Of a stretch of DNA of 64,000 nt, positions 7,375 through 17,482 are shown piece after piece. A program made the translations under genes and the position numbers. The notes under the pieces were generated by a model, which did no database searches, had not been told where the DNA came from, and saw only the letters and a list, made by a program, of their open reading frames with translations. Source of the stretch: Bacillota bacterium (GTDB taxonomy: Bacteria; Bacillota; Clostridia; Acetivibrionales; DTU013); NCBI GenBank assembly GCA_023411715.1, contig JAEYOM010000040.1:1-64000 (forward strand). Direction: 5' to 3'. Numbering within the stretch: the first letter of the stretch is position 1; each line of letters opens with the position of its first letter.

Positions 7375-9495
7375 TTGCAGAAAAAACTTTGGGTATACAG
7401 AAATATCGACGAGAAAGCAGCCGATAGACTGATGGAAGAAGCGGGGATCTCCCGGACGCTGGCCAGGGTATTCGTCAGCAGGGGGATCAAAGACAGCGGC
7501 TATGTCAAATTATTCCTGAGGCCGGATATCTCTCAGCTGCACGATCCATTTCTGATGGACGGCATGGAAGCTGCGGCGGACAGAATCCTTCAGGCGGCGG
7601 GAAAACGAGAAAGTATACTGATTTACGGCGATTATGATGTGGACGGCGTCATAAGCACGTCCATACTGTATCGCTTTTTGTGTTCCCTGGGCGCCGAAGT
7701 GCAATATTACATACCCGATCGCATGGAAGACGGCTATGGACTTACGATGCCGGTGGCAGAGAAAATCATGGGATTGAACATATCACTTATGATTACCGTC
7801 GATTGCGGCATAACTTCTGTCGAGGAGGTTAATTATCTCCAGGAAAATGGGATACAGGTCATTGTAACCGATCATCACGAATGCAAGGAAACTCTGCCGG
7901 CTGCTTTGACTGTCATCAATCCTCATAAGCCGGGCTGCGGTTACCCATTTAAAGATCTGTGCGGTGCGGGAGTCGCTCTGAAGCTCGTCCATGCGCTCTG
8001 TATCAAATCAGGGCACGGCGCGGGCTTTCAGCAATACCTTGATCTTGCGGCGCTGGCCACTATTGCCGACGTTGTCCCATTATTGGGGGAGAATCGCATT
8101 ATTGCCGGACTCGGAACGAAGATGATGCTTACATCCGATAACCAGGGACTGAAAGCTCTGATCAGGGAAGCCGGTTTTTCCGATAAACAGCTCACTTCAT
8201 ACAACGTGGCGTTCGGTCTGGCTCCGAGGGTCAACGCCGCAGGGAGGCTCGGAAGTGCGGCGAGGGGCGTGAGGCTTTTTACGACCGATGACAGGGTACT
8301 GGCTGAAGCGCTCGCCAGAGAGCTTGACGGGGAAAACAAAAAGCGCCAGGATACCGAGAATAGGATACTTGAAGAAGCTGTCGCATATGTGGAGACGGAG
8401 CTGGACGCTGTTAATGAGAAAGTGCTCGTAGTTTGCGGAGAAGGCTGGCATCACGGAGTTATAGGCATCGTTGCCTCAAAGCTACAGGACCGTTACAGCA
8501 GGCCGTGCATAGTGATATCTATTGAAGCGGGAGTCGGTAAGGGGTCCGCCAGAAGCATAAAGAGCTTTAATATATTTAAAGCGCTGAATTTCTGCGCCGA
8601 TCTGCTGGACAGGTTCGGAGGCCATGAAATGGCTGCCGGCATAACGATAAACGCTGATAAAATAAGTGAGTTCAGGGCGCGTATCAATGCATACGCGGAC
8701 AGCACACTGACAGCCGCGGATATGATGCCGTGCATCAGGCTGGATACATTCCTCGAGCGTGTTGAAATTACACAGGAAAGCGTGAGAGAACTGGATACCA
8801 TGGCGCCTTTCGGAGAAGGCAATCCTAACCCGGTATTCGGATACAGGGCTTTGAACGTCAGAGATGTAAGGACGCTCAGCGGCGGAAAGCATTTGAAACT
8901 AAGGCTGGCTGACGGCAGCCTTTCGACAGAGGCGGTGGGCTTTGGCCTCGGGGAACTGGCTGGTTCCTGTCCAACAGGAGAGGCGGTGGACATAGCCTTT
9001 ACCCCTGAGATAAACAAATGGAACGGCAGCGAAAAACTCCAGTTGAATTTGCGCGATATAAGACCTTGTATTTATGCGGATCTCGACAAATATATTGTTT
9101 TTAGCAAGCCAAATGACTATAATGAATATATTAATCTGAAGGAAATGGTCACTCTCAAGGAATTGAATTGTTTAAATACGGCTGAGATGATTCCCGAAAG
9201 AAATGAGTTTGAGGCGGTATACAGATTCGTAAAGGGTTTTGCGAAATCAAGGCGGAATGCAGTTGAGTTATCGGATCTGTTTTCGATCAGCACACAGATA
9301 GCGGAAAAATTTAACGTAAAGATAAATTACTTCAAACTCAAAAGAATCCTTGAAATTTTTGATGAGCTGGGGCTTCTGAATGTAGAGCCTGCGGGCAGGA
9401 ATTCCGCAGTTATCGGCTTTATGGAAACCAACGGGAAGGTCAACCTTGATGCATCCAGGTTGTATTCCGAACTTCAGCGCTTAAGGAAAGCATAA
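7375..9495 (+). CDS. recJ: Single-stranded-DNA-specific exonuclease RecJ
   Basis: RecJ degrades single-stranded DNA 5' to 3' in recombination and mismatch repair. The roughly 706-residue protein has the DHH-family metal motifs YGDYDVDG, TVDCG, and TDHHE, then a DHHA1 domain with GGHEMAAG and an OB-like region. The last 150 or so residues (after about 560) look like the extra C-terminal domain of Firmicute RecJ. TTG at 7375 is preferred over GTG at 7369, because GGGAGA at 7362-7367 is correctly spaced only for TTG. It is followed by apt and the (p)ppGpp enzyme, a conserved clostridial order. Confidence 0.95.
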   Translation: MQKKLWVYRNIDEKAADRLMEEAGISRTLARVFVSRGIKDSGYVKLFLRPDISQLHDPFLMDGMEAAADRILQAAGKRESILIYGDYDVDGVISTSILYRFLCSLGAEVQYYIPDRMEDGYGLTMPVAEKIMGLNISLMITVDCGITSVEEVNYLQENGIQVIVTDHHECKETLPAALTVINPHKPGCGYPFKDLCGAGVALKLVHALCIKSGHGAGFQQYLDLAALATIADVVPLLGENRIIAGLGTKMMLTSDNQGLKALIREAGFSDKQLTSYNVAFGLAPRVNAAGRLGSAARGVRLFTTDDRVLAEALARELDGENKKRQDTENRILEEAVAYVETELDAVNEKVLVVCGEGWHHGVIGIVASKLQDRYSRPCIVISIEAGVGKGSARSIKSFNIFKALNFCADLLDRFGGHEMAAGITINADKISEFRARINAYADSTLTAADMMPCIRLDTFLERVEITQESVRELDTMAPFGEGNPNPVFGYRALNVRDVRTLSGGKHLKLRLADGSLSTEAVGFGLGELAGSCPTGEAVDIAFTPEINKWNGSEKLQLNLRDIRPCIYADLDKYIVFSKPNDYNEYINLKEMVTLKELNCLNTAEMIPERNEFEAVYRFVKGFAKSRRNAVELSDLFSISTQIAEKFNVKINYFKLKRILEIFDELGLLNVEPAGRNSAVIGFMETNGKVNLDASRLYSELQRLRKA

Positions 9496-9567
9496 TGTCC
9501 CGGAGCCGCTCATAAAGGTATAGCTCGGGAAGCGTCCTGAAAGTTAATTATCCGGGAGGTAGGCAAA

Positions 9568-10083
9568 ATGGATTTGAAGCAGAAACTCAGGCATGTGGCA
9601 GATTTTCCGAAGGAAGGCATCGATTTTATCGATATTACGACAGTACTGCAGGATCATGCAGCACTGAACCAAAGTATAGAAGAGATGAAAAAGCTCGCGG
9701 AGGAAATCGGGGAATTCGATCTGATCATCGGCCCTGAGTCAAGGGGATTCATTTTTGGCGCACCGCTTGCTTATGCGCTCGACAAGGGATTCGTGCCGAT
9801 AAGGAAAAAGGGCAAGCTGCCCTATAAGACCGTCAGTGTGGAATATCAGCTGGAGTACGGCAAGGATGTCCTGGAACTGCATGAGGACGCGATTAAACCA
9901 GGCCAGAGAGTCGTGATCGTCGACGACCTGCTTGCTACGGGAGGAACGACCGAAGCCAATATACGACTTATCGAGAAGCTTGGCGGAGAAGTTGCCGGAC
10001 TTGTATTTTTTATCGAATTGAGTTTTCTGGACGGCCGAAAGAGACTTCAGGGCTATAAAGTGAGATCGGTGGTAAATTTCTGA
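9568..10083 (+). CDS. apt: Adenine phosphoribosyltransferase
   Basis: The 171-residue enzyme converts adenine and PRPP to AMP (purine salvage, cytosol). The PRPP-binding signature VVIVDDLLATGGT is at about residues 112-124 and GPESRGFIFG binds the base. Length and motifs are standard. A CGGGAGG ribosome site precedes the ATG. It sits between recJ and relA as in many Clostridia, and purine salvage next to (p)ppGpp metabolism is functionally sensible. Confidence 0.96.
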   Translation: MDLKQKLRHVADFPKEGIDFIDITTVLQDHAALNQSIEEMKKLAEEIGEFDLIIGPESRGFIFGAPLAYALDKGFVPIRKKGKLPYKTVSVEYQLEYGKDVLELHEDAIKPGQRVVIVDDLLATGGTTEANIRLIEKLGGEVAGLVFFIELSFLDGRKRLQGYKVRSVVNF

Positions 10084-10251
10084 AGCGAAATATAGCTAAA
10101 GATCTGAAAATAGGATGGATACGGAGCAGCTTCAATATCGGTGTGATTATGGAGCTGCTTTGATATAAAGCAGTATTTTGAACAATATGAACAGCAGAGC
10201 CAAAATATAACGCAGGCAAAAAGACCTTCTGAAGCGATCCCGGAGGAGTAG

Positions 10252-12435
10252 ATGGACAACCGGTATAATAAGCTTGTAATGAAAATAAAAGAATATAATC
10301 CCGGCTGTGATATATCCATCCTGGACAAGGCGTATGCTATGGCCAGCAAGGCTCATGAAGGCCAACTCAGGGAATCGGGTGAGCCATATATAAGCCACCC
10401 CATTGAAGTCGCGAATATACTTGCCGACCTGGAGCTCGACTGCACCACTATTACTGCGGGTCTGCTGCATGACACTGTCGAAGATACGAACTGTACGGTG
10501 GAGGACATAAGGGCGCAGTTCGGAGAAGACACCGCCGCTCTGGTGGACGGAGTCACAAAGCTCGATAAGATACCCTATACGACCAAGGAAGAACAGCAGG
10601 CTGAAAATCTCCGCAAAATGTTCATGGCAATGGCCAGGGACATCAGGGTTATCCTCATAAAACTGGCGGATCGGCTCCATAACATGAAAACTCTCAAATA
10701 CGTCCCTCCGGACAAGCAGGAGGAAAAAGCCCGCGAAACATTGGAGATATATGCTCCGTTGGCCCACAGGCTAGGTATTTCGAAGATCAAATGGGAGTTG
10801 GAAGATTCGTGCCTGCGGTATTTACAGCCCAAGGAATATTACGACCTCGTCGAAAAGATATCGATAAGACGCCGTGAACGTGAAGCGTATATCACGGAAA
10901 TCATAAATGAAATCAAGGCAAAGACTTCCGAGCTCGGCATCGAAACTTCTATCGACGGCCGTCCCAAGCATTTCTACAGTATTTACCGGAAAATGAAGGA
11001 ACAGAATAAGACGCTGGATCAGATATATGATCTTTTTGCCGTCAGGGTCATCGTAAATTCCGTTAAGGACTGCTATGCTGTGCTGGGTCTTGTACATGAG
11101 CTGTATAAGCCCATGCCGGGCAGGTTCAAGGATTATATAGCGATGCCGAAGCCGAATATGTACCAGTCGCTCCATACTACGCTTATCGGGCACACAGGCC
11201 ATCCCTTCGAGGTGCAGATAAGGACCTGGGACATGCACAAGGTAGCCGAGGTCGGTATCGCGGCGCATTGGAAGTACAAGGAAGGTGTATCGGGGAAAAG
11301 CGAGCTCGATAACAAGCTCCTGTGGCTGCGGCAGATGCTGGAATGGCAGAAGGACGCAAGGGACGCTAACGAATTTGTCGAGACTGTAAAAGTAGACCTG
11401 TACGCCGACGAAGTATTCGTATTTACTCCGAAGGGCGACGTGGTGAACCTTCCAAAGGGCTCGACACCGGTCGACTTCGCTTATTCCATCCACAGCGCGG
11501 TCGGAAATAAAATGATGGGCGCGCGAGTAAACGGCGAGATCGTCAAGCTCGGTTACGAGCTCAAAAACGGGGACATAATAGAAGTGCTGACATCTGCGGC
11601 AGTACACGGTCCGAGCCGCGACTGGCTCAAGCTCGTAAAGAGCTCACAGGCCCGGAACAAGATAAACCAGTGGTTTAAAAAGGAAAACCGCGAGGAAAAC
11701 ATCCTCCGAGGGAAGGAATCGATAGAAAGGGAACTCAAAAAGCAGGGTCATACCTATAACCAGCTTTTCAGGAACGAGTGGGTTGATATAGTCCTTAAGA
11801 AATTCAATTTCAACTCGCCTGATGATATGTTCTCGGCTGTCGGTTTTGGAGGCATAAGCGCCAGCAAGGTCGTGACAAGGCTCAGGGATGAGTACAGAAA
11901 GACTTTGAAGCCTGAAGAGCTCAATGAAGAGCTTGATCAGGAGATATTTGCAAAGCAGGATAAGGACAAGAAGAAAAAATCCGTCCCGGAGAACGGCGTT
12001 ATAGTAAAGGGTATCGACAATTGCCTGGTGAGGCTTTCAAGGTGCTGCAACCCGGTGCCCGGAGACAGTATAATAGGGTATATTACCAGAGGCAGGGGCG
12101 TTTCCGTACACCGGAGCGACTGCGTGAATGTTTCCGCAGCGCGCGGTGAGGACGAACGATTGATCGAGGTCAGATGGTATACTGCGATCAATGTAGCTTA
12201 CAAGGCGGACATCACTGTCTTGGCGAACGACAGGACCGCCCTCCTTATGGAAGTCACCAATGCCATAGGCGAGGCGAATATCCCGCTGAAGGCCATGAAC
12301 GCCAGGACTACGCGCGACCAGATAGCGATTATAAACCTGACTCTGGAGATAACAGATACGGATCAGCTGGAAAAAATAATAAAAAAGCTCAGAAAAGTGG
12401 ACGGAGTATTTGATGTAACGAGAAACAAGCAATAG
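10252..12435 (+). CDS. relA: Bifunctional (p)ppGpp synthetase/hydrolase (Rel)
   Basis: This 727-residue enzyme is the long RSH that makes and destroys the stringent-response alarmone. In order it has an HD hydrolase domain (HPIEVANI, LLHDTVEDT, about residues 43-75), a synthetase domain with DLFAVRVIV and YQSLHTT (about 230-310), a TGS domain near 385-445 (VFVFTPKGDVVNLP), a helical and zinc-finger region (RLSRCCNPVPGD) and a C-terminal ACT domain. Both catalytic regions look intact, including HxxxH/HD-type residues, so it should be bifunctional. A GGAGGAG site lies at 10241-10247. It may also be called rsh or spoT. Confidence 0.96.
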   Translation: MDNRYNKLVMKIKEYNPGCDISILDKAYAMASKAHEGQLRESGEPYISHPIEVANILADLELDCTTITAGLLHDTVEDTNCTVEDIRAQFGEDTAALVDGVTKLDKIPYTTKEEQQAENLRKMFMAMARDIRVILIKLADRLHNMKTLKYVPPDKQEEKARETLEIYAPLAHRLGISKIKWELEDSCLRYLQPKEYYDLVEKISIRRREREAYITEIINEIKAKTSELGIETSIDGRPKHFYSIYRKMKEQNKTLDQIYDLFAVRVIVNSVKDCYAVLGLVHELYKPMPGRFKDYIAMPKPNMYQSLHTTLIGHTGHPFEVQIRTWDMHKVAEVGIAAHWKYKEGVSGKSELDNKLLWLRQMLEWQKDARDANEFVETVKVDLYADEVFVFTPKGDVVNLPKGSTPVDFAYSIHSAVGNKMMGARVNGEIVKLGYELKNGDIIEVLTSAAVHGPSRDWLKLVKSSQARNKINQWFKKENREENILRGKESIERELKKQGHTYNQLFRNEWVDIVLKKFNFNSPDDMFSAVGFGGISASKVVTRLRDEYRKTLKPEELNEELDQEIFAKQDKDKKKKSVPENGVIVKGIDNCLVRLSRCCNPVPGDSIIGYITRGRGVSVHRSDCVNVSAARGEDERLIEVRWYTAINVAYKADITVLANDRTALLMEVTNAIGEANIPLKAMNARTTRDQIAIINLTLEITDTDQLEKIIKKLRKVDGVFDVTRNKQ

Positions 12436-12491
12436 GAAGTAGGTAGTAGGCAGTATCAGCTTTGCATAACGGTACGGGAGGTGTGTTGGAT

Positions 12492-13109
12492 ATGTATCTG
12501 GAAACTATCTCAAACGGGTTATTGGACTCAAACTGTTATATCGTAGGGGACGCAGGCTCAGCTGCCGTGATAGACGCGGGAGTGGAAGAAAGCGTGGTTA
12601 TACGGACGCTGGAATCCCAGGGGGTATCTTTGAAGTACATAATACTGACGCATGGCCATATCGATCATGTATTAATGGCAGGCAAGCTTAGGGATGCTAC
12701 AGGGGCGCGCATCGTTATCCACGAGGATGACGCGCTGCTGCTCGGGGATCCTGTGCTCAATTGTTCCGCAATGTTCAGACTTAACAAGGTATTTGGTCCG
12801 GCGGATGTATTTGTGAAGGACGGCGATTCCATAAGCGTCGGGGGAATAAAGCTGGAGTTTATACACACCCCGGGACATACGCCCGGCAGTATGTGCGTGC
12901 TCGCAGACCGGCGCCTTTTTTCGGGAGATACCTTGTTCCGACTCGGAGCGGGCAGGACCGACCTGGGTGCGGGAAGTCCGGCGAAGCTTGAAGCTTCGCT
13001 CAGGAGGCTGATGGAGCTCGAAGATTCAACTATGGTTTATCCGGGGCATGGACCGGCAACGGATATAGGATACGAAAGGCGTAACAATCCTTTACTCAGT
13101 GATTACTAG
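12492..13109 (+). CDS. Metallo-beta-lactamase-fold hydrolase (glyoxalase II-like)
   Basis: The 205-residue protein carries the zinc motif THGHIDH, a distal HTPGHTPGS, FSGDTLF and YPGHGP, the full set of metal ligands of the MBL fold. It lacks the C-terminal helical domain of true glyoxalase II and belongs to the short YcbL-type hydrolases; its substrate is unknown. It is commonly found directly after rel in Clostridia. ATG at 12492 was preferred, because GGGAGGTG at 12476-12483 is spaced 8 bases from it. The GTG and TTG codons just upstream are too close to that site. Confidence 0.88.
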   Translation: MYLETISNGLLDSNCYIVGDAGSAAVIDAGVEESVVIRTLESQGVSLKYIILTHGHIDHVLMAGKLRDATGARIVIHEDDALLLGDPVLNCSAMFRLNKVFGPADVFVKDGDSISVGGIKLEFIHTPGHTPGSMCVLADRRLFSGDTLFRLGAGRTDLGAGSPAKLEASLRRLMELEDSTMVYPGHGPATDIGYERRNNPLLSDY

Positions 13110-13179
13110 CTCCGGGATATCTTCGCTGTCCCGGAGGAACGGCTTGCGGTGACGGCTGATGCATATTGATTGGTTTTAC

Positions 13180-13209
13180 TTGACAATCCGCATGATACGT
13201 GATTAAAAT
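13180..13209 (+). promoter_or_regulatory. Promoter of the T-box/hisS-aspS transcript
   Basis: TTGACA at 13180-13185, an 18-base spacer and TAAAAT at 13204-13209 stand right ahead of the T-box leader. Confidence 0.65.
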
Positions 13210-13230
13210 ATAAATAATATTTAAACCAAA

Positions 13231-13575
13231 GGCAATGAAGGAAAAGAGTAGCCTGTACATGTTCAAGGGAGAGGGCGCCGCGACTGCAAGCGCTTTTAAC
13301 ATAAGGCAGGTGAAAGACATTCCGGAGCCGGACAGAGGAAAGTTCGAAGCCGTTGTTTGACCGGAAAGCCGATCAGACGGACAATATCAAAGGCAACGAC
13401 GACCGAGTAAGCTGTCCCGCGGAAACGGCGTTAAGGAAGCAAGTGGATCCACAGGAAATCGCTTTTCCTCATTGAGCAGGAATTGGCTTCGCCGGCAGGA
13501 TCCGAATCCGGGTGGCACCACGGGAAACAACTCTCGTCCCTGACTTTATTAAGTTCAGGCGGGAGTTTTATTATT
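13231..13575 (+). promoter_or_regulatory. T-box riboswitch leader of hisS-aspS
   Basis: The conserved T-box core GGGTGGCACCACGG is at 13510-13523. A terminator follows: AACTC..GTCCCTGA around 13529-13544 pairs with TTCAGG..GGGAGTT near 13553-13567, then TTATTATT. Near the 5' end, AGTA at 13247-13250 is the S-turn side of Stem I. The following CCTGT pairs with GCAGG at 13306-13310, placing GAA at 13312-13314 opposite the S-turn. The next triplets read GAC (13316-13318) overlapping CAT (13318-13320), i.e. Asp and His codons. Uncharged tRNA would stabilise the antiterminator and allow transcription of the two synthetase genes. Confidence 0.9.
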
Positions 13576-13616
13576 ATATAAGCAAATAATAATGGCATGT
13601 AAAAAAGGAGGACGCT

Positions 13617-14876
13617 ATGATTCAGGCTCCAAAAGGTACCAGGGATATACTCCCTTCCGAGATTCACAGGTGGCATTACATTCAGAATACTTACAAAAAG
13701 CTTTGCAACAGTTTTGGATATAAGGAGATAAGGATACCTGTATTTGAACATACGGAGCTGTTCCAGAGGGGCGTGGGCGACACTACCGACGTAGTACAGA
13801 AGGAGATGTACACCTTCCAGGACAAGGGCGGCAGGAGCATAACACTGCGGCCTGAGGGAACCGCCGGAATAGTCAGGAGCTATATAGAGAACGGTATGGC
13901 GTCTTTGCCGCAGCCGGTAAAAGTATTTTATGATCTTACTGCCTACAGGTATGAAAACGTTCAGAAAGGCCGTTACAGGGAATTCCACCAGTTCGGCGTA
14001 GAAACGTTCGGAGCTGCGGGTCCGGCGATCGACGTCGAGGTCATCAGCATCCTGTATATGTTCTTCGAAAGACTCGGACTCAGCAAAACAGGCCTGAACA
14101 TCAACAGCATAGGCTGCCCGAAATGCAGATCCGTATACCACGAAAAGCTTAAGGAATATTTCAGGCCACACCTTTCAGAGCTTTGCGGAAACTGCAAGGA
14201 AAGGTTCGAAAGAAATCCTCTGAGGCTGCTGGACTGCAAGGAAACAGGTTGCAAGAGGCTAATAGCAGGCGCTCCGTCGCTGCAGGATTATCTTTGCGAT
14301 GATTGCCGCGCTCACTTCGAAGGCCTCAAGTCCGGCCTCGACAATCTTGGTATAGAATACAAAGTAGATCCGGGTATCGTCAGGGGATTGGATTACTATA
14401 CGAGGACTGTGTTCGAATTCATTTCAGATAACGTCGGTACGCAGGGTACGATCTGCGGCGGAGGCAGGTATGACGGGCTCGTTGAGACCTGCGGAGGCGC
14501 TCCGACGCCAGGGATAGGCTTTGCGTTGGGCGTTGAAAGGCTTATGATGGAGCTTGACAGCCAGGGAATCACCATAGAGGAACCTCCGGCTCCGGAGCTG
14601 TATATCGCGACATTGGGGCAGAAGGCGTCGGACTTTGCGCAGCAGCTGATTTACAAGCTCAGGTCGTACAATGTCAGCGCTGAGACAGACCTGATGGCGA
14701 GAAGCCTTAAAGCTCAGATGAAGTATGCCGATAAAAAGGGATTTACGTACACCGTCGTCCTGGGAGACGATGAAATAGAATCGGGAAAGGGTGTTCTGAA
14801 GGATATGAGGACAGGAGACCAGAAGGATGTTAGTCTGGACTCGATCCTCGACAGGCTGAAGAGCCAGTGTAAATGA
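13617..14876 (+). CDS. hisS: Histidyl-tRNA synthetase
   Basis: The 419-residue class IIa enzyme charges tRNA-His. It has the N-terminal PKGTRDILP, class II motif 2 in RYENVQKGRYREFHQFG, the histidine-A motif GLDYYTRTVFEF, GGGRYDGL and motif 3 GIGFALGVERL, then an anticodon-binding C-terminal domain. The ATG follows AAAAAGGAGG. It is the first gene behind the T-box leader and is 116 bases upstream of aspS. No terminator lies between them, so the leader should control both. Confidence 0.97.
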   Translation: MIQAPKGTRDILPSEIHRWHYIQNTYKKLCNSFGYKEIRIPVFEHTELFQRGVGDTTDVVQKEMYTFQDKGGRSITLRPEGTAGIVRSYIENGMASLPQPVKVFYDLTAYRYENVQKGRYREFHQFGVETFGAAGPAIDVEVISILYMFFERLGLSKTGLNINSIGCPKCRSVYHEKLKEYFRPHLSELCGNCKERFERNPLRLLDCKETGCKRLIAGAPSLQDYLCDDCRAHFEGLKSGLDNLGIEYKVDPGIVRGLDYYTRTVFEFISDNVGTQGTICGGGRYDGLVETCGGAPTPGIGFALGVERLMMELDSQGITIEEPPAPELYIATLGQKASDFAQQLIYKLRSYNVSAETDLMARSLKAQMKYADKKGFTYTVVLGDDEIESGKGVLKDMRTGDQKDVSLDSILDRLKSQCK

Positions 14877-14992
14877 AGCGCATAAACACAGCTTGGCAGA
14901 TTGCAGATATTTATTTTGCGTAGACCGCAGACAGGATGTTTAGCGCCGATGGCGCGGATTACTTCTAAAACATCCAAGGGAGGAGAATAGTT

Positions 14993-16783
14993 ATGGGAGA
15001 GACGATTTACGGATTGAAAAGAACTCATAGATGTACGGAGCTCGGTATTGGCGATGTCGGAAAAACTGTGACGGTCATGGGGTGGGCTCATAAGCGCAGG
15101 AACCTCGGAAGCCTTATTTTTGTGGCGCTGAGGGACAGAACCGGCATACTCCAGGTGGTATTCAACGGCACTGACGGCGGGGAATTATTCAGCAAGGCCG
15201 AGGCGATAAGGAACGAATACGTTCTTGCCGTAGTCGGCGAAGTTGCAAAAAGGACGCCCGAGAATATCAACGCAAGCATGAAAACAGGCGAAATCGAGAT
15301 CATTGCCAAAGAGCTCAGGATACTCAGCGCATCCGAGACGCCTCCGGTACAGATAGAGGAGGATTCGGACGTAAATGAAGTACTCAGGCTGAAATACAGG
15401 TTCCTGGATCTCAGGAGGCCCGACATGCAGGCCAATCTTATGCTGCGCCACAGGGTCGCAAAGATCGCGCGCGACTATTATGATATGAATGGTTTTATCG
15501 AGGTCGAGACCCCGATGCTGATAAAAAGTTCGCCTGAAGGCGCCAGGGACTACCTTGTTCCAAGCAGGGTGCATCCGGGCAAGTTCTATGCGCTTCCGCA
15601 GTCTCCCCAGCTTTTCAAGCAGCTTCTAATGGTAGCGGGTTACGATCGTTACATGCAGATCACCAAATGCTTCAGGGACGAGGACTTGAGGGCTGACAGG
15701 CAGCCTGAGTTCACACAGATCGACCTTGAAATGTCTTTTGTCAATGTCGACGACGTGCTTACCATAAATGAAGGTTTTATTAAAAAAGCTTTCAGCGAAG
15801 CGCTGGGCGTAGACATTGAGACACCGTTCCAGAGGCTTACCTGGCAGGAGGCAATGGACCGCTTCGGCTCCGACAAGCCTGACATGAGGTTCGGGCTCGA
15901 GCTGGTCAATGTATCCGATCTGGTTGAAAACTGCGGCTTCAAGGTATTCTCCGATGCCGTCAGAAATGGCGGCAGCGTTCGTGCAGTCAATGCCAAGGGC
16001 TGCGCCAAATTCAGCAGGAGAGAGATCGACAGCCTGGTCGAACTCGTTAAGACATACAAGGCTAAGGGAATGGCATGGATTGCTGTTGAGCAGAACGAAC
16101 TCAAATCATCGATCGCCAAATTCTTCAGTGAGGATGAGATAAAAGCGCTGCTGGAGAGGACAAAAGCCGAGCCCGGCGACCTCGTATGCTTTGTAGCCGA
16201 TAGCAATAAAGTTGTTTACGATTCTCTCGGGGCGCTCAGGTTGGAGGTAGCGAAGCGGCTGGATCTACTTGATAAAAAGGAATTCAGGTTCCTGTGGGTC
16301 ACCGAATTCCCGCTGCTTGAATACAGCGAGGAGGAACAGCGCTGGGTCGCTATGCACCATCCTTTTACCTCGCCGATGGACGAGGATCTTCAGTACCTCG
16401 AAAGCGACCCCGGCAGAGTCCGTGCGAAGGCCTATGATATAGTTCTCAACGGTACGGAGCTTGGCGGCGGCAGCATCAGGATTCATATGCAGGAACTGCA
16501 GTCCAGGATGTTCAAGCTGCTTGGCTTCAGTGAGGAAGAGGCATGGGCGAAATTCGGCTACCTGCTGGAGGCTTTTAAATACGGCGTACCACCGCACGGC
16601 GGCATGGCATACGGGCTTGACAGAATGATTATGCTTATGGCCGGCAAAGACAGTATAAGGGATGTCATTGCATTTCCCAAGGTCCAGAATGCTTCAGACC
16701 TGATGACCAACGCGCCTGACGTTGTCGACCTGAAACAGCTGCAGGAACTGCATATAAGCGTGACGGAGCAGGAAGGCAAATAG
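14993..16783 (+). CDS. aspS: Aspartyl-tRNA synthetase
   Basis: The 596-residue bacterial-type AspRS has an N-terminal OB fold, class II motif 1, a flipping loop, an inserted GAD domain (about residues 290-420) and motif 3 (GMAYGLDRMIML). It charges tRNA-Asp; if the organism lacks AsnRS it may also mischarge tRNA-Asn, which the window cannot settle. AAGGGAGGAG precedes the ATG. It shares the T-box leader with hisS, matching the Asp triplet seen in the specifier loop. Confidence 0.97.
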   Translation: MGETIYGLKRTHRCTELGIGDVGKTVTVMGWAHKRRNLGSLIFVALRDRTGILQVVFNGTDGGELFSKAEAIRNEYVLAVVGEVAKRTPENINASMKTGEIEIIAKELRILSASETPPVQIEEDSDVNEVLRLKYRFLDLRRPDMQANLMLRHRVAKIARDYYDMNGFIEVETPMLIKSSPEGARDYLVPSRVHPGKFYALPQSPQLFKQLLMVAGYDRYMQITKCFRDEDLRADRQPEFTQIDLEMSFVNVDDVLTINEGFIKKAFSEALGVDIETPFQRLTWQEAMDRFGSDKPDMRFGLELVNVSDLVENCGFKVFSDAVRNGGSVRAVNAKGCAKFSRREIDSLVELVKTYKAKGMAWIAVEQNELKSSIAKFFSEDEIKALLERTKAEPGDLVCFVADSNKVVYDSLGALRLEVAKRLDLLDKKEFRFLWVTEFPLLEYSEEEQRWVAMHHPFTSPMDEDLQYLESDPGRVRAKAYDIVLNGTELGGGSIRIHMQELQSRMFKLLGFSEEEAWAKFGYLLEAFKYGVPPHGGMAYGLDRMIMLMAGKDSIRDVIAFPKVQNASDLMTNAPDVVDLKQLQELHISVTEQEGK

Positions 16784-16843
16784 CAGAGTATTGATAATGA
16801 TAGCGCTTTACGCCATATAGTGGTATTATTTATATATCGTAGT

Positions 16844-17479
16844 ATGTCGGCAAAGGGGGAATACTTTACGGGAGAAAAGAAAAATACAACGGTCGAGAAG
16901 GTATCGGCTGCTGAAGAAAAAAAGCCTGCGGCGGAAAAAAAGGAAAAAAACGAAGCTTTGGACTGGTTCTTACATATAGCAATAGCTGTAATACTGGGTG
17001 TTCTTATAGTAACATTTGTTGCACAGAGGACGATAGTTTATGATATTTCGATGCAGCCTACCTTTGTGGAGGGCGATAATCTGCTGGTCGAAAAACTCGG
17101 CTACAGGTTCGGAGATCTTCACAGGGGCGATGTTGTGATCGTAAAAAGGCCAGATATGAATGAAAAGCTTATAAAACGTCTGGTCGCAGTCGAAGGGGAC
17201 AGGGTGCAGGTCAAGGACGGGAAGCTCTATGTAAATGGAAAGCAATTCCTGATTGGGCTGCCGTCCGAGCCGGTAACACCGAACGGAGATCTGCCCGAAT
17301 ACACCGATCTTACGTTGAAAAAAGGCGAAGCGTATGTTTTGGGCGATAACAGGCCGTTCAGCAAGGACTGCACTGAGTTCGGGCCAATACAGAAGAATTG
17401 GATCGTGGGCAGGGCTGTTTTCCGCTTCTATCCTTTCAGTAAATTCGGCTCGATCAGGTACGCCGGGGGCTATAAGTAA
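16844..17479 (+). CDS. lepB: Signal peptidase I
   Basis: The protein (about 211 residues) has a charged, Lys/Glu-rich cytosolic head of about 40 residues, one membrane helix (about 44-66) and an external catalytic domain. The nucleophile Ser is in ISMQPTFVEGD and the general-base Lys in KRLVAVEGD; GDNRPFSKD is the later signature box. It removes signal peptides from secreted proteins such as the LPXTG and EET proteins here. The start is uncertain: ATG 16844 lacks a good ribosome site, and an alternative GTG at 16820 is no better. It stops 4 bases before a large palindrome. Confidence 0.93.
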   Translation: MSAKGEYFTGEKKNTTVEKVSAAEEKKPAAEKKEKNEALDWFLHIAIAVILGVLIVTFVAQRTIVYDISMQPTFVEGDNLLVEKLGYRFGDLHRGDVVIVKRPDMNEKLIKRLVAVEGDRVQVKDGKLYVNGKQFLIGLPSEPVTPNGDLPEYTDLTLKKGEAYVLGDNRPFSKDCTEFGPIQKNWIVGRAVFRFYPFSKFGSIRYAGGYK

Positions 17480-17482
17480 CAG

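Noticed and set aside
10822..11607. A 261-codon minus-strand frame inside rel.
   Set aside because: It is antisense to conserved Rel domains and has no start signal or recognisable motif.
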